DNA from: Halichoerus grypus
Lineage: Eukaryota > Chordata > Mammalia > Carnivora > Phocidae
Assembly (NCBI RefSeq): GCF_964656455.1
Contig: NC_135720.1
Location: forward strand, 53,966,598-54,030,597
DNA: 64,000 nucleotides
Direction: 5' to 3'
Position numbers and translations under genes: made by a program. Below, piece by piece: positions 33,120 through 43,990 of this stretch; position 1 is the stretch's first letter, and the number at the start of each line of letters is the position of its first letter. The notes under the pieces were generated by a model that made no database searches, was not told the DNA's origin, and was given only the letters and a program-made list of their open reading frames with translations.

Positions 33120-33380
33120 TTTCTGCGGACATTGTGCAGGATGGTTTTGCCAAATGGAATGAAGCACACTTAATACTTTTCCTTTATAACCTTTGCCATA
33201 AATCAGCTGGCACTCGGTTTGCACAAGTGCGGCGATTAATGTCCTGCCCCTCCCCCAGCACTTCCCGAATTTTAAACAAAGTAGGAATAAACTGAGGGTG
33301 AACAGAGCCAGCGGGCCCAGTAAATCAGTTTAATGAGATCCGAATAGATCACATAGGACATATTGTGGTAAAATAAGGTG
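33120..33380. promoter_or_regulatory. Candidate conserved non-coding element (weak)
   Basis: Repeat-free, with words such as tttgccataaatcagctgg, gcggcgattaatgtcc, cccgaattttaaacaaag and gtaaatcagtttaatgag. These are Hox/Cdx-like (ATAAA, TTAAT) and Fox-like (AAACAAA) cores in balanced DNA. No conservation test was done. Confidence 0.25.
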
Positions 33381-35780
33381 GGTGGTGGGGATCTGAATTT
33401 CAACAGTGTGGGAGTAGCGGGGGCCGAGAAGATGGAAGTTGCAGTAGACGATGCTCAAACTCTGACACATGTCTTTGGTAAAAACAGCACATCTTACATT
33501 CTCTTTCCCATTTGCTGAAACGTACTGCTGTGACTCGTTTGGATTTAGCACTGTTTCCTGTCTGTGGTTTTGCTTGTCCATGTTTTCCCACAGATGGGGA
33601 GTTTTCTGTTTGCTTCTTCTCATCCATGACTATCTCAATCTGCGTTCGTTCTTAGTCTACAGGCTCCCTTCCACAAATATACATCTTTGCCTGCACAGAT
33701 ACCTCTCTATATAAGATAGGAAAAATAAAGACCTCATATCTGAGTGCCGTAATAAGAAGTGAGTAACTAATTATTAGGTTATACCCATCTGGTGCGGGAC
33801 CCCCAGACGCTGCTCAGTACACCCTTCGCTTACTGTCACTAACGAGCAGGAAATTCACACTCCTCCCTCCCCTCCACTGTATCAGAGAAAAACATACTGT
33901 TTAGTTTTCTGCTCTTTAAATCAAATACACAAATAGGATTCCTCCTGTATTGAAAACTATATTAATGATGAAAATGAAAACAACCTTCTTTCAGATAAGT
34001 TCCCTGATTAGGTATGACCTCAATGTTGCTCACAAAGTAAAGTGTACCATCACAGATGTCTCTATTAATAGAGCTCTCATGAGTTATAGAATTTTCAGGA
34101 AGACTGTTGAAAGAAATAAATAAATGAAAAAGAAATGAGAGAAAATAAAAGAATGCCTCGTAATGTTTCATTTACTTTACGAAATGCATGAGGTCTGTTT
34201 CAAAACTCCCGAGTCCCCTGTCTATAAGATTACCAACTTTTAGTAATGTTTACCTGTTCATATTACTCTCCATGACTAAACACCAGAAGGACATTAATTT
34301 AGTATGTTATAAGGCTAACTGACTTTCTGAGAAAACTGTACAAGCAACTAATTAACTCCCAAAAGAGTATCTATTTGATCATAAGAAGAGGTTTAAGAAG
34401 GACATGTTATTACACTTTTAAGACTTGAGTTATGGGAAGATACAGATCATCCTTTTTCCTTTTCATAGGAGAGAGTATTAATTACTTTTACATATATCTC
34501 CTCCCAATTAAGCCTGAACATACTAACTAAGCAGCCTCTTAGCCTCATACTAAAAAGTTTCTTCTAGGAAGCAGATTCAAGATTTTGAATATTCCAAATC
34601 TGCATTGTAACTGGAAAGCAATTGAAAAAAGAAGCACAGTTTTTAACTTCCATTATCATGGGTAATAAATACTAATTAAATGTTTTTAAGCTTAAAAATT
34701 GCCAGCATACTAAACCTGAGGAATGTTAGCAAGCTGAAAGTTATGTATCGTTTACAGAAAATTCAGCCCTCTCATGTTTCTGGACTATTTCACGCTATGG
34801 ATTATGTCACGCATGTGGCATAAAAGTTAATGCACTCAACAACACAAAGGAATACAGCTGTTGAAGAGCCTAAATGACACAATGGCAATTTTGCATTTTA
34901 ACATTTAAGGTCTCTAGTGCTTTTCAAAACTTAACATAAGGTCTCCATCTCCAATGCTCCTCCCCTTCTTTTCTCCTTTTAAATGTGAAAGAAGTTGATT
35001 GATAACATATTTCAACCTTACCAGATAGCTCAGACATGGTGTGCTTATCTCAAAAAAATCACAACTACATGCAGCATGACTTATTTTTAAATCATTCCTT
35101 TTACATATTCTTTTTCTTGCAGAGGTCAAAGATGTTCCACCTTGCAGAGATAAGAAATAGAATATGAGGCAGACAGGAGATTTGCTGCCAAGGACTAGAT
35201 CTCAAACACCTTCCTCTACACAGAATCACTTTCATTTCCTTTTTTTTTTTATGAGCATGAATATATTACTTAACACATATTCTAACTACAAAGCTGATGG
35301 CTAAGAGGAAAGAGGGATTTTCTACCTGGAGCATGGCGAACAACCTGGAAGGATAAGCTAAACATGGTGTCTGGTATGGTTGTATAAAAATCAGTGTTAG
35401 TGCTCTTCCTTCCCCCATGGAAAACCAACGCCTTCATTTGTACTCTACTGGGTAGAAAAATACAGACTCAGATTCGGTGAGATTTTAAAAACTTCACATC
35501 TTCTCAATGTGACTTCTTCCCCTGGATGGATGATTAAGAATGCAGAAAATAATAGTTTGAATTTACAGTATAATGACATTTTCAAATGTGACATGTCTGT
35601 CTCATAAGAGACATTTCCTCTCATAAACAAACAGTCTGAGACAAATTTAAAATTTCAACTGCAATCTGTCGTTGTTGTCACATCATGCAAATAAAATGAG
35701 GTGTCTGAAGTATTTTCATCCTCCAACTGGGACATAGTACTAATTTGGTGGAGGAAAAGTGTCATCTGTCGTGTAAAAAC
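33381..35780. other. Unique DNA, no gene seen
   Basis: Part of a can-SINE-free block of about 9.8 kb (31.76-41.60 kb). ORFs at 33330-33714 overlap on both strands in at least three frames and have no motif. Nothing else is recognised. Confidence 0.45.
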
Positions 35781-35791
35781 AATAATATGTT

Positions 35792-35865
35792 AGTATATAC
35801 CAAATTTTTTTTAAGTATATGTGCTGCTGAAGCGAGTACAGTATATACCAATTTTTTAAGGGCCA
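35792..35865. repeat. Local imperfect duplication, 48 bp period
   Basis: AGTATATACCAAATTTTTTT at 35792 recurs as AGTATATACCAATTTTTTAA at 35840, separated by a unique spacer (gtatatgtgctgctgaagcgagtac). Confidence 0.75.
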
Positions 35866-36109
35866 AAGATCCCTGAAACTTTGAAAAAGGCTCTGGTCAT
35901 AGTCAGGCACACAAATGCCTGCATTTAACTTGAGGGGTTTGTGAGACAGCCACAGGACCGTGCTCCGAGGGAAAGATGGCCTGCTAGGCATAAAAGGAAC
36001 CAAACAGGCTTCAGGAACACTGATCCGGACATGTAGTCACTCAGCTTGATTTTTCTGGATCTCTTACCAGAGGAAAAAGTTAAGGATCCAGGTCACAGTT
36101 GAGATGTGG

Positions 36110-36245
36110 TAGAAAGATAACCTGGAGTCAGATACCAACAGATTCTATCAGTCCCAACGCTGGCTCTGCCACTTACACCAGCCCCAGTTTCCGTATTTGT
36201 AAAGTCGAGACAGAAGTACACATAGAGCATCCAGGCTTTCTCAGG
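36110..36245 (-). repeat. MIR element, antisense
   Basis: 'cctggagtcagataccaacag ... cccaacgctggctctgccacttacacc' followed by 'agccccagtttccgtatttgtaaagtcgagacagaagtac' is the MIR complement in order. An L2-like antisense piece ('aaggaaagcttcttagaggagctgagg') may follow at 36250-36425, weaker. Confidence 0.72.
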
Positions 36246-36429
36246 CAAGAGGTATGGTCCCTACTCTTCAGGAAGAGGTAAGAATCCAGCGGACTCCACA
36301 GAGGTGACAACACAAGGGTTTAAGCAGAGTTCCTGTCAATGAAGAAAAAGTAATGACCTCCCTTGCCTGCTTAAGGAAAGCTTCTTAGAGGAGCTGAGGG
36401 CTGATCAGAACTTTAAATCACTAAGATCT

Positions 36430-36499
36430 AAACCACTGTTAAACACTAAGGTAGTCTTAGTAAAAAACCACTGTTAAACATGAAGGTAGTCTTAGTAAG
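36430..36499. repeat. 35-bp tandem duplication, two units
   Basis: AAACCACTGTTAAACACTAA plus GGTAGTCTTAGTAAA is followed immediately by a second copy in which CTA became TGA. Units are 36430-36464 and 36465-36499, with about three to four differences. Confidence 0.93.
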
Positions 36500-36827
36500 T
36501 GCCAGAATCATACAAACATTATATAAAATACACTGCAGTGGAGGAAAAGAAAGAAAATAAGAAAAATGTCCGTGGTGTTTAACAGACCAAATAACCAATA
36601 GAGAGGCAACAAAGGTTGTGTCCACAAATCTTGGCAATTCCCCACTGCCGGTCATTTACTTATATCAAAGACAATGCTAATGAATTAATTACCACATTTC
36701 CAAGCACCAGAGCAGAAAATCAGAAAAGGCAATCAGAAAGGATGAAGGAAACCACATTAATAACATAAGAGGGGCAGCTGACAGTCTTTCAGGGAGGAAA
36801 AAAGTGAAAAAGCAGAATAATTAAGAA

Positions 36828-36833
<6 letters not shown>

Positions 36834-36861
<28 letters not shown>
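36834..36861. repeat. (CA)n microsatellite
   Basis: About fourteen pure CA units, preceded by AAAA. Confidence 0.97.
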
Positions 36862-36862
<1 letters not shown>

Positions 36863-37334
36863 GCAGCCTGAAGTCACTTGGAATAAAGGACAAAGACCTT
36901 GAACAATTCTTTTGGGGGGGTGGTATGAATATCTGCTTTGATTCGCTAATATTTCTTGTACCAACGTAAACATTTCTGTTTGTTCTCACAAGTAACAAAT
37001 AGGCAGATAGATATTCCCCTAACAAAATGCAGTGGCTCTCCCCTTGCCTGGATAATCACGGAGTAGCCTACAGAATAACTTGCCCCGTTCTAAATTTGAC
37101 ACCAGGGGCCTCAAACAATTTTGTAACCAATATTCATGGTGATGACCTTAAATTTTTAAGAAATAGGAAAATGATATTCAAGATTCTATTTATTGCTTAA
37201 GGGCGCACGTGCCCCACTATCTAGACGATACACCTGGAATTTTATGTTTCCAGTTCTGACAAAATAACTTGCTCCTTTAACAGAAATGTCATTATGCTTC
37301 TGGGGCGTCCTATACTTCTTACGCTCTCTCTCAT

Positions 37335-37475
37335 TTTACTCTATCCTTATAGCAGTCTTTTGGATAAGAAAGCAGATACTGGAACTCCCATTTTAGGTAA
37401 GAGGAAACTGAAACACCGGACATGAAATGACTTTCTCAGAATGACCAATCGACTTAGTGACAATCTCTGGGCTGT
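37335..37475 (+). repeat. MIR fragment
   Basis: 'ggaactcccattttaggtaagaggaaactgaaacaccggacatgaaatgactttctcagaatgaccaatcgacttagtgac' follows the MIR core (cccattttacagatgaggaaactgaggc ... agtgac). Confidence 0.65.
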
Positions 37476-38235
37476 GGGCACATACTTGAAGAAATAAACA
37501 TTCCAGTTGAGGGAAGGGTGGCAGTGTTTCTTTGGCTTTTTAATGAACAGCATGGCTAGCATTACCTTTTCCTACAATAGTGCTCCAGAAAGCTTCCTTT
37601 TGCCCCCAGGTAATGGAGTAAGAGCCTCTGGGGTGAACTCCGAGAGTACCAGCCCTGTCAGGCTTCCCCCGCTCCAGGGTGCCGTCTTAGTTATGGGGAC
37701 AAATGACAACTCAAGGGAGCCTCTGCCGACGTGCTGCATCGCTGCCCGCCCTGCACACACACAGTCTTTGCTGGCTTTTCCTCCATTCTCCGCATCTTTT
37801 GCCGGAATTGGAATGGGAGTAGGAGAGGAGATCAAGAAGGGAAACTACCCAAACATAGGAAACTGGAAGTACTTTAAAAAATAATCATCAAAAACAAGTA
37901 ATCAGAGAGTCTGATGTCAGTAAGTCTGGTCAGTTTACACTTGGCATCAGATTACACACTCTTGCCAACTTGATTTAGTGTGCACACTTGTGTTTTTCTT
38001 CAATTACCAAAAACCAAATAAAACTATCTTTAATAAGTTATTGTTATGAATGGCCTACTTTTTTTACTGTACTTCTTAATGCTAGTTAGCCTTTTATAAG
38101 AGCCCAAATCCACTGCAGCAGAATCAAAATCCTCAGAGAATGTGAAGCTAAAAAAGAATAGGCAGGGCTGACCCAGAAGAAAATACAGGTATGATTTCTG
38201 GGAAGGCTAAGGTGACCTACTCAAGTTCTCTTTGT
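37476..38235. other. Unique DNA, no gene identified
   Basis: A patch at 37560-37800 of about 50% G+C with a few CpGs holds a 125-codon plus ORF overlapped by an 87-codon minus ORF. Neither shows a known motif or a convincing splice context. Confidence 0.4.
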
Positions 38236-38305
38236 ACCCATTTGGAAACTGAGATTCAGGTGTGAAGGGATTTGTCCAAGTAACTAATGGCCAACAATCA
38301 GTTTA
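38236..38305 (+). repeat. MIR fragment
   Basis: 'gtacccatttggaaactgagattcaggtgtgaagggatttgtccaagtaactaatgg' resembles the MIR core with the usual 'ttgcccaaggtcac' element worn down. Confidence 0.5.
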
Positions 38306-38454
38306 TAAATTATGCAAGTCATAGAAAAGTGGTCTTTGTGCAATGCCAAGAATATTCTTTGAATTGGGATAAATTCTCTGGCTCCCTCTATCAAATTCAC
38401 TGCGAAGGACAGGAACAAAAGGTTGGGATAGAAGTACAGAGTAGAACACCAAGA

Positions 38455-38600
38455 GCATGCAAGGCTTCTGCAGAGCTGGACTGCATCCAAATTAGTCTGT
38501 ATAAACTTTCAGTCAACTGCTTCCTCTCTCCAAGTATCAGCTTCCTCATCTGTGAAATGGGAAAAAATATACTCCACCACACCCTCCCCAATCAGCTCTT
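38455..38600 (-). repeat. MIR fragment, antisense
   Basis: 'ctttcagtcaactgcttcctctctccaagtatcagcttcctcatctgtgaaatgggaaaaaatat' is a clear MIR complement (ctcagtttcctcatctgtaaaatggg). Confidence 0.7.
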
Positions 38601-39954
38601 AGAGTTTCTAACAGATAATATAAATGCAAACCGCCTGCCATACAAGAAGGAAATGTTGGTTCTCTTTCTCAACAGTAAGTAAAACTTCAAAAATAAAAAG
38701 GGGAGGCAGAGAAAAAGAAACGAAGCAAAAATGAACATAAGAAATCATTTATGACCTCGAGGCTGAATAAGCAATATGTGAAATATTCACATATATTCCT
38801 CCAAGCACTCCACTCCATTTTTAGCTAGCTTACTCCTGCCACGAATGAATGAAAATGTGAGTTAATCAAGTTTTCAATTCTATTTTTTTAAGTGTAGAGG
38901 GAAGAAATAATCAAAAGCTATCAACTAACTCAGTATCTGTGATTTATCTATATTTCAATTATTCTTGTTATTTTGAGATGCCTCCTGAATAAATTTACAT
39001 GAGTAAATAACATATGTAATATTAAACTTTTCTTAGAATATAAAACCCTCTACACCAAATAATTTATGTAGATGCTCTGGCCTCAGAGATGGAACATAAC
39101 TCCCTACTCCTTAAGTTTTATCTATACATAATGACTTCCTTCCAACGAGTACAGTAGGGAAAGGTGGCAGCAGTGGGGGGGGGGGGGAGTGCTGTAGAGA
39201 AACCTGACAAACACTAGCTCAGGCAGTGACCAAGGTCATACCCTTGATATGATGTGATGAAATGGTACTTTATTTCTGTGGTCGTCCTCTCCCAAACCCA
39301 TTACTCCAGTTTAATCATGAAAAAAAAATTAGACAAATCCCAGTTGAGGGACATTCTACAGAATACCTGACCAAATACTCCTCAAACCTGTCAAGGCCAT
39401 TAAAAACAAGGAGTTATCTGAGAAACTGTAACACAGACTAGAGGAGCCTAAGGAGACATGATGTTTAAATGTAATATGGTATCCTGGATAGGATCCTGGA
39501 ATAGAAAAAGGACATTAGGTAAAAACCAAGGAAACCTGAAAAAAAAAAGTGTGGACTTTAGTTAATAGAAGGTATCAACATGGGTCCATTAATTGTAACA
39601 AGTGAGCCATACTAATATGTTAATAACAGAAGAAACTCTCTGTACTATCTTACCAATTTTCTGTAAAGCTAAGTCTGTTCTAAAGAAAACCAACTGTGAA
39701 TCATTACATTAACAAGACTATTTTAGTAACTATATATTCCATTACTAGAAAACTTATTTTTCTAGAGTCAAATGTATATTCAATTCCAGCTTTGTAAAAA
39801 AAAAAAAAAAAAAAAAAAAATGGTGTTCTGTTGAGCAATAGCCATCATTAGAAAATCAAATTATTTCATAAAAGTTGAGCAGTTCAGATGAAAATGGCAT
39901 CTGCCCAACTCATCCTCAGAGTAATATGGTCTTATGAGACCTCCTAAGCAAACT
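38601..39954. other. Unique A+T-rich DNA with homopolymer runs
   Basis: A pure G13 run lies at 39175-39187 and a pure A25 run at 39796-39820, with no SINE body attached to either. No gene is supported. Confidence 0.5.
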
Positions 39955-40035
39955 TGTCTATTAATTTCCTCACCAGTAAATACAAGAAGCTGGGCTAGAT
40001 CATCAGTATGGTTCTTTACAGCTTTACTATTCCAC
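39955..40035. repeat. MIR3-like fragment
   Basis: 'ttaatttcctcaccagtaaatacaagaagctgggctagatcatcagtatggttctttacagctttactattcc' parallels the MIR3 3' part (tttcctcatctgtaaaatg ... ggactagatgatctctaaggtcccttccagctctaaaattc). Confidence 0.5.
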
Positions 40036-40784
40036 CATGTTCAATATCATTTCTCCAAAAGCCAAACACGCACAATAACACAGAACTTTCCTACTCCCAC
40101 CCCTCCCCCTCTTTTTCAGTTCAGGCTTTATTTCTCATTCCAGAAGTGGGGCTGGTCTTTCATCTGCCTCAGCCTTCACATCATCACCATGACTGACGGA
40201 GTCAACCATGAGAGGCTGCCACTAAATCAACTTCCCTTCAGGGTCCCTTTACAAAAAGGAAAAAAAACTCTGGCAGCTGACCTTGGCACCAGGATTGTTC
40301 AGCTTGGTCAAAGCTGCTGCATCATCCATCATTGAGAGATGAGGGGACATCTGCCCAGGGTCAGACTGGCCAAGCAACTGTGTGAACTTACCCCAAATCC
40401 CACTGCTGCTTCACTTTGCCTGTTTCTAAACTTAGTTGCTTTCTTCTTAACACAGTGCCCTCTGGCAGGGGTAGGGTATTGGTGCACGGGTCATCCTCCA
40501 CGGTCAGTTCACGGTGGAGTCACGTACCCACATTCACACACACAAAGAGCAGGAGTGTTTTCTATTAGCCCACATTCATTAATATTGTCTTCTGGCTGCC
40601 ATGTTGTGTTTGGAAAATGGTTTCTGCAGCTACTTCCCATCATCTAAATGTGCTTTAACTTAGAACTAATTCCCAATAAACAAGATCATTGCTTCACAGC
40701 TGACAGAGCTGAACAAATACCTTTGGATTCTTCTTTGTCCTTTATGAAGTAAACTCAAAACTCATTTTCAACCTACGGTTTAGT
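40036..40784. other. Unique DNA, no gene identified
   Basis: Several overlapping plus ORFs (133, 62 and 102 codons) have mixed composition and no known motif. Confidence 0.4.
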
Positions 40785-40980
40785 CATGCAACAGGCAGAC
40801 ATTTAGTAAGCGCCAACTGAATACCTGCTTTTTACTCTACTGGTGCTGGGGATACAGAGATGAATAAGTTACATAAGACAATGCCCTTACTTTCAAAGTT
40901 CCTAGTCTTGAAGGGGAGGAAGATAAAATGCAAATAATTACTTGCTGTTAAGTATATAATGGTATGAAGAAAGCAGTCAA
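40785..40980 (-). mobile_element. L2 3' end, antisense
   Basis: 'cagacatttagtaagcgccaactgaatacctgctttttactctactggtgctggggatacagagatgaataag ... caatgcccttactttcaaagttcctagtc' is the complement of the L2 terminus. Confidence 0.75.
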
Positions 40981-40981
40981 A

Positions 40982-41441
40982 CTCAATCATAATAGCCAAA
41001 AGGTGGAAACAACACAAATGTCCATCAACAGATGAATGGATGAACCAAATGTGGTATATACAAAGAGTAGAATATTATTCAGCCACAAAAAGGAATGAAA
41101 GTCTATACATACTACAACACATACGAAACTTGAAGACATTACACGAAGTGAAAGAAACCAAACACAAAGAAACATTGTATGATTACACTTAAATGAGGTA
41201 CCTAGAATAGCCAAATTCATGGAGAAAGGAAGTAGAATAGAGGTTACCAGGGGATGTAAAGGGAGAGTGTTATTGTTTAATGTGTACAGAGCTTCTGTTT
41301 GGAATAATGAAAAAGCTTTGGAAATGAATATTGGTGGCAGTTGCACAACATTGTGAATGTACTTAATGTCACTGAAAGGCACTCTTAAAATAGTTAAAAT
41401 GGTAAATTTTGTATTATATGTATTTTACCACATTTTTAAGA
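40982..41441 (+). mobile_element. Old L1 3' end (ORF2 tail and UTR)
   Basis: 'cataatagccaaaaggtggaaacaacacaaatgtccatcaacagatgaatggatgaaccaaatgtggtatatac' to 'taaaatggtaaattttgtattatatgtattttacca'. The minus-strand 131-codon ORF across it is only the antisense of this repeat. Confidence 0.88.
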
Positions 41442-41599
41442 AAATTGCACCTCCTTCAAAAAAAAGGAGGAGAAAAAGAAAACACTGGAAGACAAAGTGC
41501 AAAGATCAAAATAAGATGGGAGCTGGGAATTTGGAAAATATTTATTTTTATTTAACATTTTTGGATATGGAATGCGCTGTATGATTCAAAAGTCAGAAT

Positions 41600-41796
41600 G
41601 GGGGGCGCCTGGGTGGCTCAGTCGTTAAGCGGCTGCCTTCGGCTCAGGTCATGATCCCAGGGCCCTGGGATCGAGCCCCGCATCGGGCTCCCTGCTCCGT
41701 GGGAAGCCTGCTTCTCCCTCTCCCACTCCCACTGCTTGTGTTCCCTCTCTCGTGTCTCTCTGTCAAATAAATAAATAAAATCTTTAAAAAAAAAAA
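41600..41796 (+). mobile_element. Young can-SINE with 12-bp target duplication
   Basis: Near-consensus GGGGGCGCCTGGGTGGCTCAG, TCGTTAAGC, to AATAAATAAATAAAATCTTT and oligo-A. AAAAGTCAGAAT lies at 41588-41599 and 41797-41808, with a perfect match. Confidence 0.97.
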
Positions 41797-41814
41797 AAAA
41801 GTCAGAATCGTATT

Positions 41815-42060
41815 AAAAAATACACAGGGAGAGTCTCACCCTAGGTTCTGTCTCCAACCTTGCCTCCCACCAGCCCCTCGCATTCCCACCTGTCCACCAG
41901 AAACCACAGACTGCTTTCTTTATTCTTCCAGTCCTTCTGTAGCAAACAGAAGCAAATGCAAATAGATATTCTCCTTTTCCCCTCTTTCTTACACAAAAGG
42001 TGGCATGTTATATTCACCACTGAGCACCTTGCCTTTCATTTAAATCTTGAGTAGTTTGCA
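41815..42060 (-). mobile_element. Possible L1-derived segment, antisense
   Basis: 'ccctcgcattcccacctgtccaccagaaaccacagactgctttctt', 'ttacacaaaaggtggcatgttatattcaccactgagcaccttgcctttcattt' resembles a common antisense L1M segment (cttccagagatattc ... acggtagcatac ... caccttgcttttt). The subfamily is uncertain. Confidence 0.45.
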
Positions 42061-42887
42061 GCGTTTTAATGCAAACTCAAAACTGATGATTTTACACATT
42101 TGTAGAGGAAACAGACACAGACCTTTTTTTTTTTCTTTTTTACCCAAGCAGCACTTTTTAACAAGTGTGGAGAAGTTCACTTTCTTCTTCACTAACCAAA
42201 GTTAAAAAGAAAAGAGAGAGAGGGAGAAGAAATTTTAATTTCAAGAAGCATTAAGGATGGCTGACTTGCCCTGGGGGAAAAGTTTACAATGTGTAAAGCT
42301 CCTCTTTCAAAGCAGCCTTATTTCCATAGGCAGCTAAGAGATTACCACCTTGTAAAAGAAAGGAAGAAACGAAACCTCCCCACCTTTGAGTTATCGGGCC
42401 CAGAAAAGGGAATTCTTGTGGTCAGGGGCAGGGGGTGGCCTCTAGATGGCCACTACTCAGACTCCAAGGGTAAGGCTCTGTTCTTTCACATGTAAGGAAA
42501 CTCACTGAGCATCCCAGGGGACTGTCCTGAACTCTATGAACCTATTTATCCCTAGGCCTCCTTCTCTTCTCAATCCTGTCTCACAAAAAGACAGACAAAA
42601 CAAGCAAAACTCAGCTCATCATCTTCCCAAACTATTTTGGTCTCAATAATTTACAACTTTAGCTATCACAAGAGAGAGAAAGACACCTGTCACCAGAAAA
42701 CCAACTGTTGCCTTTTAAGTTTCTATTAAAAAAAAAAAAGCAACACTTTCTATCTTGTCAGGATAAATCCAAACTTTGGAAATGTGATGATAGTAGCAGC
42801 TATTATATATCAAAGATAGATAACATATATTAGAATAATCTGGTTCAAGCTTTTTAAAAATCTTAAACACTTCAGCGTCTGCATTCA
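42061..42887. other. Unique DNA, no gene seen
   Basis: Pyrimidine-rich near 42120-42200 and a purine tract near 42205-42235. The 68-codon plus ORF at 42289-42495 has no family signature. Confidence 0.4.
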
Positions 42888-43525
42888 TTCAAGTCATTCA
42901 TTTATTCGATATTTTTTATTTAAGTATTCCATCGAACATCTTTTAAGTCCTAGAAATGGATCTAGACACTGGGGACACAGGAGTTCCTTTTCCTCATGGA
43001 ATTAGCATTCTGGCTGGAAAGACAGGCAATAAAGACGTAAATAAATAGATATTTGCATTTAGACAGTGATAAGAGCTATGAAATAACAAAATAAAGCAGG
43101 ACAAGAGGATAGTCTTTTAAGACCAGTTGGGAAAGGCCCCTGTGAGGATGTGACCAAACCCAATAAAGGGAGAGGACCAGGGCGCCTGGGTAGCTCAGTC
43201 GGTTAAGCGTCTGCCTTCGGCTCAGGTCATGATCTCAGGGTCCTAGGATAGAGTCCTGAGTTGGGCTCCTTGCTCAGTGGGGAGCCTGCTTCTCCCTCTG
43301 CCCCTCCTCCCACTTGTTCTCTCAGTCTCTCTCTCTCTCAAATAAATAAAATCTTTAAAAAAGAAGAGGACCAGTCCCTTGGAGATTGGGGATAGAGGAA
43401 AAGAGCCTAAGAGCGTATGCGGAGGACAGTGAGGCTGGCCTCAGGTGGAGAAGAGAGTGGTAAGAGAAAGTCGAGAAGGTCAGAGAAGCAAAAGGGGCCA
43501 GACAAGTGTGGCCTTGTAGGTCAGG
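42888..43525 (-). mobile_element. L2 3' region, antisense, interrupted by a can-SINE
   Basis: 'attcattcaagtcattcatttattcgatattttt ... ggatctagacactggggacacaggagttccttttcctcatggaattagcattctggctggaaagacaggcaataaa' is complementary L2. After the SINE it continues 'gaggctggcctcaggtggagaagagagtgg ... ccagacaagtgtggccttgtagg'. The 114-codon minus ORF at 43355-43699 lies across it and is not a gene. Confidence 0.78.
43181..43364 (+). mobile_element. can-SINE with 10-bp target duplication
   Basis: GGCGCCTGGGTAGCTCAGTC to AAATAAATAAAATC and a short oligo-A. AGAGGACCAG occurs at 43171-43180 and 43365-43374. It splits the antisense L2. Confidence 0.94.
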
Positions 43526-43782
43526 CGCTGCCAAACTCTGGCCCAGAGGACAAATCTGACCTGTTGCTTGTTTTTGTATGGCCCATGAGCTAAGAGTCAT
43601 TTTTACATTTTTGAATAGTAAAAAAAAAAAAAGAAAGAAGGAAAGAATAATTCGTGACAAGTTTTTACATGGAAATTCATGAAATTCAAATTTCAGCATA
43701 CTTAACTCATTTTTTTTTTTTCTGGTTGCTTTATACTACAATGGCAGAGTTGAGTAGTTGTGATAGAGACCATATAGCCCAC
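43526..43782 (+). mobile_element. Probable ancient DNA transposon (MER-type), partial
   Basis: 'ctgccaaactctggcccagaggacaaatctgacctgttgcttgtttttgtatggccc' and 'ttgctttatactacaatggcagagttgagtagttgtgatagagaccatatagcccac' match a common mammalian MER-class element. I recall the sequence but not the family name with certainty. A homopolymer-rich middle and an abrupt end at the MLT1 LTR suggest damage. Confidence 0.5.
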
Positions 43783-43990
43783 TGTTGCGGACTGAATCAT
43801 GTCACCCCACTCCAAATTCATATGTTGAAGTCTTAACCCCAATGTAATCATATTTGGAGATGGGGCCTTTGGGAGATAATTAGGTTTAGATAAGGTCATG
43901 GGCCGGGGGAGCCCTCGTGAAGGGATTAGTGCCCAGATGGGGTGTGAAGCAGGAGAGAGTGAGGGGGTTCTTGACTTGTGTCCTTGGGCA
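43783..43990 (+). mobile_element. MLT1-type (MaLR) LTR fragment
   Basis: It starts TGTTGCGGACTGAATCATGT at 43783 and continues 'caaattcatatgttgaagtcttaaccccaatgtaatcatatttggagatggggcctttgggagataattaggtttagataaggtcat ... gagccctcgtgaagggattagtgccc', the order of an MLT1 long terminal repeat of the endogenous-retrovirus-like MaLR class. The 3' part is not recognisable and no internal region follows, so it is a decayed solo or partial LTR. Confidence 0.75.

Noticed and set aside
39175..39187. G13 run as a quadruplex
   Set aside because: A single run without further G-runs nearby; more likely a homopolymer, possibly with sequencing error.
40987..41382. 131-codon minus ORF rich in Phe/Leu
   Set aside because: It is the antisense of an L1 3' end.
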